Source of the DNA: CAZPXZ01 sp965219495
GTDB taxonomy: Bacteria > Pseudomonadota > Alphaproteobacteria > Rhodobacterales > CAZPXZ01
Direction: 5' to 3'
Length of the DNA stretch: 64,000 nucleotides
Assembly: GCA_965219495.1 (NCBI GenBank)
Contig: OZ244777.1
Coordinates: 3,038,001-3,102,000 of the forward strand
Shown here: piece by piece, positions 46,782-55,719 of the stretch
Position numbering within the stretch: position 1 is the stretch's first letter
How the letters are laid out: every line of letters begins with the position of its first letter
Notes under the pieces: model-generated
The model's database searches: none
Told to the model about the DNA's origin: nothing
The model's input: the letters and a program-made list of their open reading frames with translations, nothing else
Program-made: the position numbers and the translations under genes

Positions 46782-47795
46782 ATGGTTCAGCTGTTGAACG
46801 AAGGGCAGGAATTTGTCTTTCATCTTGGTGGCCACAAGCCGCAATTCCGGGTGAAGCCGGGCGAGTCGTTCAAGGTATTCACCGAAGATACGTTCTCCGG
46901 AAAACTCACTTCGGCGGACGGAAAGCCACGCGAGCTCGCGCCCTATCCGAGGGTCAACCCACTGACCGGTCCGATTGCGGTGGAAGGAGTGAAGGCCGGC
47001 GACATACTTGCCATACACATCCTGGCACTGGAGCCGGCGCGGGACTGGGGCGCATCTACCATTTCGCCGAATTTCGGGTTGCTTTCCGGCACGCGCCTTT
47101 CCCCCAATTTGCAGCCTGAACAGGAAGAGCGGGTCTGGATCTGGCGGTTTGCTTCCGACCGGAAATCGCTAGAGACAGCTGCCGCAGACGGAACCAGGCT
47201 TGCGGCGCCCTTCGGTCCGTTCCTCGGCACGCTTGGCGTGGCGCCGGCCCACGGCGAGATCCGGCTGAGCGTCGTTCCGGGGGATTTCGGCGGCAACTTG
47301 GATATTCCCGATCTGGGACCCGGAGCGACGATTTACCTGCGAGCAAATGTGGATGGCGGGAATGTCTGCGTAGGCGATGGCCACTTTGCGCAGGGTGACG
47401 GCGAATTGGTTGGCACGGCAATCGAGGGCGCCTTCCATGCGACGATGGTCATGGACCGGTTGGAGGGAGAGGACGGATTCGACTGGCCCCGGCTGGAAAC
47501 CGACACGCACATCGGCGTGATCGGGGCGGCGCGGCCAGTGGATGACGCAATCCGCATCGCTGCGGCGGACCTTGTGCGCTGGATCGCTAGACTCAGCGAC
47601 CTAGACGTCATGGACGCGCACCAATTGGTCAGTCAGACATGCAAGCTCCGGGTGGGCAATTTGGTCAACCCTTTGTTCACGGTCTTGTGCACGGTTCCGA
47701 AACTGGCGCTTGGACCCGATGTGGATTGCTTTCGGGGCGCTCACCACAAATTGCGGACGAACACAATTCACGACTTTGCGCGTCGCCAGAAGTAA
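46782..47795 (+). CDS. Acetamidase/formamidase family protein
   Basis: About 337 aa from the ATG at 46782 (the open frame extends upstream into unrelated sequence). The FmdA/AmdA pattern is visible: PRVNPLTGPIAVEGVKAGD, then APAHGEIRLSVVPGDFGGNLD, LRANVDGGNVCVGDGHFAQGDGE, TDTHIGVIG, MDAHQLVSQ and a C-terminal CTVPK. This family hydrolyses short amides (acetamide or formamide) to acid and ammonia in the cytosol. The substrate is not fixed by sequence. The gene lies directly right of the IS-G tip, so its native promoter may be lost. It has no obvious partner gene. Confidence 0.85.
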   Translation: MVQLLNEGQEFVFHLGGHKPQFRVKPGESFKVFTEDTFSGKLTSADGKPRELAPYPRVNPLTGPIAVEGVKAGDILAIHILALEPARDWGASTISPNFGLLSGTRLSPNLQPEQEERVWIWRFASDRKSLETAAADGTRLAAPFGPFLGTLGVAPAHGEIRLSVVPGDFGGNLDIPDLGPGATIYLRANVDGGNVCVGDGHFAQGDGELVGTAIEGAFHATMVMDRLEGEDGFDWPRLETDTHIGVIGAARPVDDAIRIAAADLVRWIARLSDLDVMDAHQLVSQTCKLRVGNLVNPLFTVLCTVPKLALGPDVDCFRGAHHKLRTNTIHDFARRQK

Positions 47796-48573
47796 TGCGG
47801 CCGTTCGGTCGCTACCTGCGCGTCAATCAGAATGCTCCGTCGGTCACCAAACGCATCGTCTGTGAGGCAAATGTCTGGAAGAAGGGAGTTCGATGCATGA
47901 GGGTGAAAACCAGGCGGTTGGAGGCCGCGAAGTGTCATGCAACCAAGAACGGAGCGTGGCGGATCAGTAAGCAAAGAACAGGAACGCCGTGCATCTCGGC
48001 TTGAGTCGTGCCAAGGTGATTGAGATGTCGGAGGAATAGATCGGGAATCCTCAAACTGTGTTACCGATCACGATCGTCGGCAGAGGCGCTCGAAAATGCA
48101 CCCGTAATGAGTTCACGGAGTTTCTTTGCTTCACAGGCCGGGGACAACGAATCACCGCGAATACCGGCCCTGGTGAAATCGAATCTTCGATTGGCCAACA
48201 GGCAATTTTGTAACTCGGCAAGCGCTGCAACCTCCCTCACCGTCCGGGCCACGATGTCACACTATCCGCGCCCAAGTCCATATCGCCTGTCGTGATCACC
48301 GGCGCCAACGGGCGGATCACCTGAGAGCTGATCCTGCTCGTCAACGCGGCTGCACCAGGCGGCCCGAAGGGGATTACCGCCAAGGCAAGAAGACGCCGGT
48401 TCTGATCCGTGTCCTTGCTGCGCATTGGTAATTCCCGAAGTTCACCACTCGAATCGTCCGTCCGGATTCCAATGGCTGCCGCCATGGAATACGTCATCTA
48501 TTTTCCACAGTGATTCACGACCCACCGCCCGAGCAAACTCCACACCGTAGGTCCAAGTGAAAGCGCCGCAGTA
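47796..48573. other. 780-bp stretch, no gene recognised
   Basis: Short open frames on both strands. Two minus-strand frames (about 48061-48252 and 48237-48497) overlap and could be a frameshifted remnant, but no family pattern is recognised. Confidence 0.4.
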
Positions 48574-49167
48574 TTACAGAGCCTCTGGCCAGAAATAGCA
48601 TATCGGCGCAAGCCAGTAACTTTGCGGATCCTGTTCCGAGTCATAGCGTTGCAAGGCGAGGTCGGTCGGCCAGCACCCCTTGAAACCCTCCCTTGCGCAT
48701 ACAGCGGCAACCGCGGCGTCCTGCTCATGCTCGTTGCTCCAACCTGTGGAAATTCCGAACCGTTCAGCGAAACCCGGCCCGTCGAGTTTGAGCGCGTAAA
48801 GCAGGGCCTTGGGGTGCGATTCGGTAATCCGTGTGCAAGGGAACTTCTGCCGGATCCGGAAGGCAAGCATCGCCCCGCCGACGAGCGCAGCGCCCTTGAG
48901 GGAGTTTACCGATTGCACCGTCCCGGAGGGAATGCCGTATCTCTTCCGAAGCTTCTCGTCCGCCTTGCGGCCGCCACCCCTGCGCGTAGACCACCACATC
49001 GGCGCATCGATGCCCAAACCGAGCGGCTTGCCCTTCGGAACTAGTCTCATGGCGGCTTCATCAACGGAGGAAACCGAAGCACAACGCAACTCCCCGGACG
49101 CGTCAAGGCAAGCCAAACCAAAGCTGCCCATTCCGCCGGGATCGGCACCGACCCAGAATTCGTTCAT
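48574..49167 (-). CDS. DUF429 family protein (predicted RNase H-like nuclease)
   Basis: About 197 aa from the ATG at 49167, chosen because MNEFWVGADPGG starts the conserved part and GGATCGGGAACG precedes it. The DUF429 motifs are GADPGGMGSFGLA near the N-terminus, LGIDAPMWW (~residue 60) and a later ESHPKALLYAL with HEQDAAVAA, consistent with the acidic residues of an RNase H-like fold. Function in the cell is unknown. No operon partner. Confidence 0.7.
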   Translation of the reverse strand: MNEFWVGADPGGMGSFGLACLDASGELRCASVSSVDEAAMRLVPKGKPLGLGIDAPMWWSTRRGGGRKADEKLRKRYGIPSGTVQSVNSLKGAALVGGAMLAFRIRQKFPCTRITESHPKALLYALKLDGPGFAERFGISTGWSNEHEQDAAVAAVCAREGFKGCWPTDLALQRYDSEQDPQSYWLAPICYFWPEAL

Positions 49168-49203
49168 CGTTCCCGATCCACAATGCCGGACGCAATCTGA
49201 CAC

Positions 49204-49709
49204 TATCCACGTCTGTTAAGCTGCGCAAAGGCTCTTGACAGCGCAATCGCCCGCAGCGGAGTGTCAGCGGATTCTCTTGCTGGTCTTGTCTGATTCATGG
49301 AGACCTTCATGACTTGACGGCAACCACTAACCGCTACGCTCATCCTGACGACGCGACCATGAGTAAGATGCACGGCAGCGGGAACGCGGCGGCCGAGAAA
49401 CAGACGGAGCCCGCCGTGAAGGACAAGGAACCGGCTGGGCCGGTACGCGACAGGCCGGTTGAGGATGGGTTTCGGCCCGTAATAGTCAGCTAGACGCAAA
49501 CATCTCGGAAGCTACGCAGTTTCAGGCGGAATCGGTGCCGGGTAGCTCAGTCGTCTTTGATGCTGTCGGCCTCCGCGGTGTCGAGCAAGCCTTTGCGGAT
49601 CATGGAAACCATCAGGTGATGAGATCCATCCAGTCGATGCAGAGAAAGTTCATCAGAACCGACGCTTCCGTCACGGTGATTGCCGGTTGACCTTCCACCA
49701 CGGGACGGA
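49204..49709. other. 500-bp stretch with only small open frames
   Basis: A 44-codon plus-strand frame (49360-49494, MSKMHGSGNAAAEKQTEPAV) and a longer opposite frame show no motif. No hairpin or repeat was noted. Confidence 0.35.
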
Positions 49710-50496
49710 TCACTCCCCGTGCGCCACTTCCGGAAGAACAAGCAGAATGTCGCCATCGATGCGCAGGGTCGTGCTCAGTTCCAGAACGCGGCCGTGCAAA
49801 ATCTCTTCGCTTCGATAGGCCTCGATGACAAGATGAGCGATTTCGCTGCGGAGTTCACGGTCCCGATAGTGGCGCTGCTCGGGTTCGCCGACATCGCTGA
49901 ACATGCTCGGGGCCTTCAGATACCGGCACCCGAAATCTTTCTGTTTCAGGAGCTCGCGAGACTCCGGATAAGAATTGTGACGAAGGCTTTTCAACCGGTA
50001 CAGGGCGGCCTGACAGCTCGCGCCGAAATGGTGCGCGAGCATGGCAATGTCCTTGTAAGTGATGCGTTGCGAACGCGCTGGCGAGCGAAGTTTCGCTTCG
50101 ACATGGCTGCCACTGGTGACGTCGAAAATGGTCTGTTCCAGACGGCACGGAAGTCCTTTGTCGAGGCTTCGCAACGCATCGTAAATTCCAGTCCTTGGCA
50201 TGAGGAAAGCCGCGGCGAATGCGTTCGCGCTCCTCTCCACCATTTCGGACGATTTGTCGGAGCTGGAAATCGTAATATTCCGGTACCTGTCGGGCTGGGC
50301 GGGAGCGTACTCATGTGCGTAAGAGAAGCGCTTCCGGCCCCTCGGATGGAATGAATTCACGAAAATCGCCGAGCCGATGCTCGGATGCCGCAAAAACAGG
50401 CCCGACATCTTGTCGGGAAGCGCGACGCCCGATGCCCAGATCCTCAGGGACGCGATCAGTTCGGAGACATTGGAGATCGGTGCGTTGCCGACACCG
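49710..50496 (-). pseudogene. XRE-ImmA/IrrE regulator, C-terminal part (split by IS-G)
   Basis: The frame reads NAPISNVSELIASLRIWASG, GLFLRHPSIGSAIFVN and RFSYAHEYAPAQ, then SANAFAAAFLMP, the ImmA/IrrE (DUF955) metallopeptidase pattern. The zinc motif HEXXH is HEYAP here: the second His is replaced by Pro (one base, CAC to CCC). The N-terminal DNA-binding part is at 52950-53464 beyond IS-G. A GGGTCGGCGCC repeat (50497-50507 and 52939-52949) marks the insertion. Confidence 0.75.
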
Positions 50497-50507
50497 GGTC
50501 GGCGCCT

Positions 50508-52938
50508 TTCAAGGATCCTCACTTGTATTAGCGTTTTGATGTGTCTATATGGAGGGCATGCAGGTTGGTCTTCATCAGTTTCGTTCCGCGACCATCGAGT
50601 GGCTGCAGGGTGCGCTCCGGGAAGAGGGTATCACGCGGAATGTTCTGACGCATTCGTTGTGCGTGCATGAAGACTGGCGCAATCGCTGCGGGCAGTTGTG
50701 CGTATCGGCGGCGGCGAAGGCGTTGCCGGTTCTTGCGTCGAAGCTTGGGCTGGCTTTGCCGGCGGCGCGGTCGGCGCCGAATTTCGAGGCGGACGCGCGG
50801 CGGCCGGCGCCTTCAACGGATTTCCCGGACCTTGCGCTTCGGTGTTCGTTGCGGGCTTGTGGCGAGCTGACGCTGGAGCCGTTGGGCGGAGATGCGGATC
50901 GGCGGCGGTGGGAGTCGATGATGGAGACGCATCATCCGCAGGGCTGGGCGCGGGCTCCGGGCGGTCAGTTGCGGTATTGGATCCGGTCGGCGACGCATGG
51001 CTGCCTCGGCGGCATCGGGTTTTCGTCGGCGGGCTGGCATCAGCAGGCGCGCGACGCCTTCATCGGCTGGTCGCCGGATGCGCGAGCCGCCAACCTGCCG
51101 CGGGTGGTCTGCAATCACCGGTTCCTGATTCTTCCGGGGGTGCGGGTGCACGGCCTCGCTTCCCGGGTGTTGCGGATGGCGAGCGATCGGTTGGCCGAAG
51201 ACTGGCAAGCGGCGTACGCGGTGCGGCCGGTGATGGCCTTCACCTATATCAGCCCCGGCTATTCCGGTCGTTGTTATCGGGCGGCGCGGTGGCGCTGCTG
51301 TCCGCAGCGCACCGAGGGACGGCGGCCGGATTGCGCCGGCGAGGCGCCGGGGGTAAGACGAAGCGTCTGGATGAAGCCGCTGTCGGCCGGCTGGCGCGAA
51401 GCGTTGCGCCGGGCGCCGAAGCGGACGATCGGCACGGCTCCTTCCCTGTACCTGGACGCAGACACGGATTGGGCCTGCCGGGAGTATGGCCGCAGCACCC
51501 ATACCGATGGCCGGATTCGGGACCGGATTGTGCGCATGGGCCGGGCGTGGCTGCGGCATCTCGGCGAGTCGCTTCCGGTGATCTTTCCGGCCCGGGCGGA
51601 GCAGAAGGCGGCCTATCGCTTGCTGTCGAACGAGAAGGTGAGCATGGAACACATCCTGGAGCCGCACCGGGAGATGCTGGTCGAGCGTTGCCGGCTGGAA
51701 CCGACGGTTCTCGCCATCCAGGACACCACCACGCTCAATTATGACGGGCTGGAGGCGACTGGCGGCCTTGACGGGCTGGGCGGCGGCGGCAAGGGAACCT
51801 CCGGCATTCTCGCCCATACCGGCCTTGCGGTCACCCTGGCCGGACGCCCGTTGGGCCTGTTTGAATTGAACGCGACGTTCCGCAGCGGCATGACCGCCGA
51901 CGGCATGGAACCCGATCCGGAAGTCAACGACAAGGAGAGCGCCCGCTGGTTGCGCGGCCTCGACCGGGCACAGGAACTGGCCGCCGTCTGCCCCGGAACG
52001 CGGGTGGTCAATATCTGCGATCGAGAGGGTGATTTTTGGGAACTGCTGGGCAAGGCGGCATCCGACGGCGCCAGGCTGCTGGTGCGCGCCAGCCGTTCGG
52101 CGCAGCGGCAAGTGATCCTCAAGGACGGACGGAAAGCGGATCTGTGGGAGCACCTCGCCGGGCAGCCGCGATTGGCGACACAGACGCTGGAACTGGCCGC
52201 GTGCGGGGGCAAGCGCACCCGCAAAAAGCGCACCGTGCACATCGACATCCGCGCCACCGAAGTGATGCTGGCGCCGCCGCAGGCCGCCGCAGGCCAGCCG
52301 CCGGTCCGCATGCTCGCGGTGTCGGCAACCGAAACGCCCAACAGGAAGAACGCCCTGCACTGGCTGTTGCTCACCACCGAAGGCCTCGACAGCGCCGGCG
52401 CCGAAAGCCGCCCTGAAGCGGAGGCCGCCGGGGTTGGCAATCTTGTGGAGACCGCGAAGACCGCCATCCGCTGGTATGTGCTGCGATGGACCATCGAGCT
52501 TTTCTTCAAGGCGTTGAAGACCGGCACCCGCATCGAGGATCGCCGGCTCGACCATGCCGACGACCTGCGCAAGTGTCTCGTCTTCGACGCCATCACCGCC
52601 TGCCATGTCTTCGATCTCGAACGCATGGCCCGCGACAAGCCCGACACCCCGGCCGGCGAAGTCGTCAGCCAGGAGGAAATCGACGTTCTGGATGCCTTGC
52701 TCAAGGCGCAGGGCGGCCCCCGGGCGCGAGCGCCGCCGGGCCATCGGCCGGATATCCGCACTTTCGTGATCGACCTCGCAGGGATCGTTGGGTTTCACGC
52801 TCGACGACAGCAGCCCTTGCCGGGAACCCAAAAAGTCTGGCAAGGCTACGTACGCCTGAAATGGGCAATACTCACCTATCAAGCACTGAAAGGAACAAAC
52901 CTGATCTGAAATCCATATACATAAGTGGGGTGTTGCAA
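50508..52938 (+). mobile_element. IS-G, IS4-type (Tn5-like) element with DUF4338 domain, about 2.43 kb
   Basis: Flanked by GGGTCGGCGCC at 50497-50507 and 52939-52949. Because the element ends may include the outer CC/GG, the true duplication is 7-11 bp, consistent with the ~9 bp of Tn5-like elements. Termini are imperfect inverted repeats: TTTCAAGGATCCTCACTTG on the left and, inward from the right, TTGCAACACCCCACTTATG. Confidence 0.85.
50549..52909 (+). CDS. DUF4338-Tn5-like fusion transposase of IS-G
   Basis: 786 aa. Residues ~105-265 are a DUF4338 domain (LRYWIRSATHGCLGGIGFSS, NHRFLILPGVRVHGLASRVL, FTYISPGYSGRCYRAARW). Residues ~305-786 are a Tn5/IS50-like IS4 transposase: an N-terminal DNA-binding part (REYGRSTHTDGRI; ARAEQKAAYRLLSNEKV), Asp in LAIQDTTTLNYDG, Asp in VNICDREGDFWELL, and Glu in WTIELFFKALKTGTRIEDRRL. 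Intact. The role of DUF4338 in the transposase is unknown; target choice or end binding is plausible. A decayed DUF4338 gene lies at 10214-10636. Confidence 0.88.
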   Translation: MEGMQVGLHQFRSATIEWLQGALREEGITRNVLTHSLCVHEDWRNRCGQLCVSAAAKALPVLASKLGLALPAARSAPNFEADARRPAPSTDFPDLALRCSLRACGELTLEPLGGDADRRRWESMMETHHPQGWARAPGGQLRYWIRSATHGCLGGIGFSSAGWHQQARDAFIGWSPDARAANLPRVVCNHRFLILPGVRVHGLASRVLRMASDRLAEDWQAAYAVRPVMAFTYISPGYSGRCYRAARWRCCPQRTEGRRPDCAGEAPGVRRSVWMKPLSAGWREALRRAPKRTIGTAPSLYLDADTDWACREYGRSTHTDGRIRDRIVRMGRAWLRHLGESLPVIFPARAEQKAAYRLLSNEKVSMEHILEPHREMLVERCRLEPTVLAIQDTTTLNYDGLEATGGLDGLGGGGKGTSGILAHTGLAVTLAGRPLGLFELNATFRSGMTADGMEPDPEVNDKESARWLRGLDRAQELAAVCPGTRVVNICDREGDFWELLGKAASDGARLLVRASRSAQRQVILKDGRKADLWEHLAGQPRLATQTLELAACGGKRTRKKRTVHIDIRATEVMLAPPQAAAGQPPVRMLAVSATETPNRKNALHWLLLTTEGLDSAGAESRPEAEAAGVGNLVETAKTAIRWYVLRWTIELFFKALKTGTRIEDRRLDHADDLRKCLVFDAITACHVFDLERMARDKPDTPAGEVVSQEEIDVLDALLKAQGGPRARAPPGHRPDIRTFVIDLAGIVGFHARRQQPLPGTQKVWQGYVRLKWAILTYQALKGTNLI

Positions 52939-52949
52939 GGGTCGGCGCC

Positions 52950-53464
52950 ACTCTTGTTCCGCAGTCTGTTCGCCCTGTGCCACGGCTTCCTCCGAGGAGC
53001 GTGGCATGGCGTCTGGTAGCTCGACGGGCCGGACCAGGGCTCAGCGCCGAGCAGACGCTCAAGCGTCACGCTCTCGCGGCACTGGCTGACACAGCGGGCC
53101 ACTTGTTCGTGCGTGGCCGGATCCCGTTCCAGTCCGGGCGCCACGCGATGCAAAGCCACCAACACGTCCCCGTCCTCGTCCCGCGCGCCATCCTGCAGGA
53201 AGGCTGCGACAGGCCGAAGTAGAATCCGGAAAGCCTCGATAGCTCCAGCGTCGAAACCGAGCGATTGCCGGCCTCCAACCGGGTAACTACGGTTCGCGGC
53301 AGGTCAAGCGCATTAGCCACCAATAGTTTACTGAGGTCTCTGGCCTCACGCGCCGTGCGCAATCTGCGTCCAGGCTCATCGATCTCGATCGTCCGATCTC
53401 CTCCCGTAGGCACCACCAATGGCGACATCGAGGCCATTTTGCGGCATCGAGCATCAAATGTCAC
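52950..53464 (-). pseudogene. XRE-ImmA/IrrE regulator, N-terminal part, frameshifted
   Basis: From 53464: RRLRTAREARDLSKLLVANA, LDLPRTVVTRLEAGNRSVST, LELSRLSGFY is an XRE helix-turn-helix. Near 53220 the frame shifts, and the next frame carries RPVAAFLQDGARDEDGDVLV, ALHRVAPGLERDPATHEQVA and RLRNKSGADP, the linker before an ImmA domain. It continues as VGNAPISNVSEL on the other side of IS-G. The gene is therefore broken by both a frameshift and IS-G. Confidence 0.7.
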
Positions 53465-54176
53465 AACAAACCGTTGGAAAATCGAAAGTCGGACTTACAT
53501 CGATGCGGAGCCACGAATGCACCGGTGCCCCAACATGTGGTGGATGAGGCGGTCGATGCAATGAGCATGTGGAAGGCAAGCGGAGACGATATGGCGCATC
53601 TCGGCTGGAAAACAGGTCAATTCAGTCGGGAGCAAGGCGGCCGGGCATGGTGTGACTTGGAGGATAAAGTACTCGTGGCCAATTGCGCGGATACGGTCGA
53701 GACAACGCCCATGAGGCGTGTCCACGAAACACTCAAGAGACATCTCTTGGTGTTTGAGCAGGTCATCACATAAGCTTACGTGGGTCACCCAACACCCATG
53801 AGTCCACTGACCGGCGTTGCAGAATGTTTGAGCATCGCTCTCAGAGTCGCTCGCGGTTTCTCGCTAGCCGGTGCCAAATCCACGTAGTCGTTCATTCAGA
53901 TGTCGCTGTTCCTTTTTTCGAGTTGCGAATGCGAGGTTTGGTTGCTGCCTTGCCCATTGATATTTTCAGACGATGATTTGACTTCATCACAGCACAGGTA
54001 CCGGCATGATGCATGACATCACGGTGGCGATATCAGTATTTCATCCGACACGATGGATAACAACGGGTTCGCACGCGCTCTCGCCACTTTCCAGAATAGC
54101 GGCACTGAAATACCTGGGAGTGGCAAAGGTCGTACCCGACAAGGGTGCGTAAGGAAAACCAGATAGTCGATTAATA
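53465..54176. other. 700-bp stretch, no gene recognised
   Basis: A plus-strand frame at 53474-53773 and an opposite frame at 53495-53788 have no known motif. The right half is AT-richer and without long frames. It may be island DNA left of an integrase remnant. Confidence 0.4.
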
Positions 54177-54398
54177 TCAAGAGTCGTAATCACCGCTGCC
54201 GCCGATGCGAGCGGCTGACGCTTTTAAGGTGTCGCGTGCCAGATGCGCATGACGGGCCGTAGTTTGGATCTGCGTGTGACCGAGCATTTTTCCGATTTTC
54301 CATCGGGGAATGAAATAGCGGAGGTCATCCGAATCGGCGGCGATCGGGTTCGGTTCGGCGTGACGCGAGATGTGTCCCTCTTTGCGCCTTGGTTCCAA
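54177..54398 (-). pseudogene. Tyrosine integrase C-terminal remnant
   Basis: GKMLGHTQIQTTARHAHLAR is the C-terminal catalytic segment of a tyrosine recombinase (LGH, then normally T-x-x-Y-x-H). The catalytic Tyr position holds His (RHAH instead of RYAH). Upstream sequence is unrelated, so only the last ~45 residues remain. Confidence 0.7.
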
Positions 54399-54486
54399 GC
54401 GTGGTACGGCAGCCGTTTCCGGGTTGGGAACGCATTGTTTCGCAGCCCCTCGGCTGGCTCGGCTTGCTTGACAGATGTAGTCATGA

Positions 54487-54852
54487 ATGACAACATACGA
54501 TACGAACTACGACACGAGACCCATTGGTTGGATCAGGGCTGCGCGAAAGGCCTTCGAGACTTTCCCTGTGGTTGTGCGGGACCGCGTTAACACGGCACTC
54601 ACCATTGCCGCTGCAGGCGGCAAGGCGGACATCGTGAAGCCGCTGAAGGGTTTTGGGCCAAGTGTCATGGAGATCGCCGTGCGGTACCGGACCGATGCCT
54701 GGCGCGTCGTCTACGTGACGAATATGGCCGGACAAGTATGGGTGGTGCATGCGTTCAGGAAGAAATCGAAAACGGGGATCAAGACCCCGAAGGCCGAGGT
54801 CGATCTGGTGAGGGACCGGCTGGGGCGACTGAAAAGGGAGCTCGTGCCATGA
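54487..54852 (+). CDS. HigB/RelE-type toxin (Gp49-like)
   Basis: 121 aa, basic, of the phage-derived Gp49-like HigB family: IGWIRAARKAFETFPVVV near the start, IVKPLKGFGPSVMEIAVRY, then WRVVYVTNMAGQVWVVHAF and FRKKSKTGIKTPKAEVDL. These toxins are ribosome-dependent mRNA interferases. The stop overlaps the next start as ATGA, the typical toxin-first higBA arrangement. It appears intact. Confidence 0.85.
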   Translation: MTTYDTNYDTRPIGWIRAARKAFETFPVVVRDRVNTALTIAAAGGKADIVKPLKGFGPSVMEIAVRYRTDAWRVVYVTNMAGQVWVVHAFRKKSKTGIKTPKAEVDLVRDRLGRLKRELVP

Positions 54853-55178
54853 GCGAAAGCGAATTCGAACTGATTGAGGGAAGCGGCAATGTGTTTCGTG
54901 ACCTCGACGACCCGCACGCGGATTTGAAACAGGCCAAGGCGATTGTCGCTGCCCGCATCATCGCGTTGCTGGACGACCGTGGGCTTTCGGTGAGAAAAGC
55001 CGCGGAACTGACCCGCTTCGCTGCGGCGGACTTTTCGCGCATTCGCAACGCGGACCTGGGGCGGTTTACGCTGGACCGGCTGATGAAGATGCTGGCCGCC
55101 CTGGATAGCGGCCTGCGGGTCACGCTCCATGTTGACGTGAGACGTGGTGGCGAAGCGGTTATGGCGAATCCGGGTTGA
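54849..55178 (+). CDS. HigA-type antitoxin, XRE family
   Basis: 109 aa from the ATG at 54849 that overlaps the toxin stop. The N-terminal half is acidic (SESEFELIEGSGNVFRDLDD). Residues ~45-85 form a helix-turn-helix (LSVRKAAELTRFAAADFSRI; LGRFTLDRLMKMLAALDSG). It should bind and neutralise the toxin and repress the operon. The short C-terminal tail after LHVDV is likely disordered. Confidence 0.85.
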   Translation: MSESEFELIEGSGNVFRDLDDPHADLKQAKAIVAARIIALLDDRGLSVRKAAELTRFAAADFSRIRNADLGRFTLDRLMKMLAALDSGLRVTLHVDVRRGGEAVMANPG

Positions 55179-55439
55179 CGTTTCTGGCGAGTTGGCCAAC
55201 TGGGATGCAGACCCTTCCACGACTGAGAATCTGATGCGAACAGTCTTGCCACAAGGCTGAAGGACAAGCCGTCCGAGTTCGCTTGTGTGCTGGCGGCGCG
55301 AATTGCATTGCGGGTGGCGCCGATATGCAGGGACATACTGTGTGCGGATGAAGCGTCGCGTCGTGCCTGTATCGTGCTGCCAAGTTTTCTTGGGTTGGCC
55401 GTCGCGAGCTTATCGGGTGGATGGCCTGATCGATTTGGG
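55179..55439 (+). other. Remnant of an unrecognised gene
   Basis: The plus-strand frame around 55255-55480 reads like a real protein (DEASRRACIVLPSFLGLAVA, GGWPDRFGNLREAATAA) in composition, but I cannot name it. It runs into IS-B-derived sequence. Confidence 0.35.
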
Positions 55440-55706
55440 AATTTGCGAGAGGCGGCTACTGCCGCTTGTATTTCTCGAGATAATCCGGCTCCGGAGCGGT
55501 CGGCCGCCGGACCCGGATTTTGGCGCCGTCGGCGGTGAGCAGCACCACGGTGACCGCCCAGTGGATGCTCAGCGCGTAGAAAACGCTTTTCCAGGAACTG
55601 TGCATTCTTGGGCGAGCAAGGATTGCTTCGTCGACACCAGCAGCCAGTGGATCATCACCGAGAGGATGATGTGGGTATCAACGTCGACTTGCGAGATACG
55701 CTCATC
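55440..55706 (-). pseudogene. IS-B transposase, C-terminal remnant
   Basis: DNA here matches, with many changes, the 3' part of the IS-B transposase at about 10745-10990 (for example GGTCGGCCGCCGGACCCGGA and TGGATCATCACCGAGAGGA). No open frame remains. It is bounded on the right by the 3' end of an IS-E copy. Confidence 0.65.
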
Positions 55707-55719
55707 AAGACTCAAGAAA

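Noticed and set aside
50813..53062. 749-codon minus-strand frame across IS-G
   Set aside because: Antisense to the DUF4338-Tn5-like transposase; low-complexity Arg/Pro/Gly/Ala composition and no domain.
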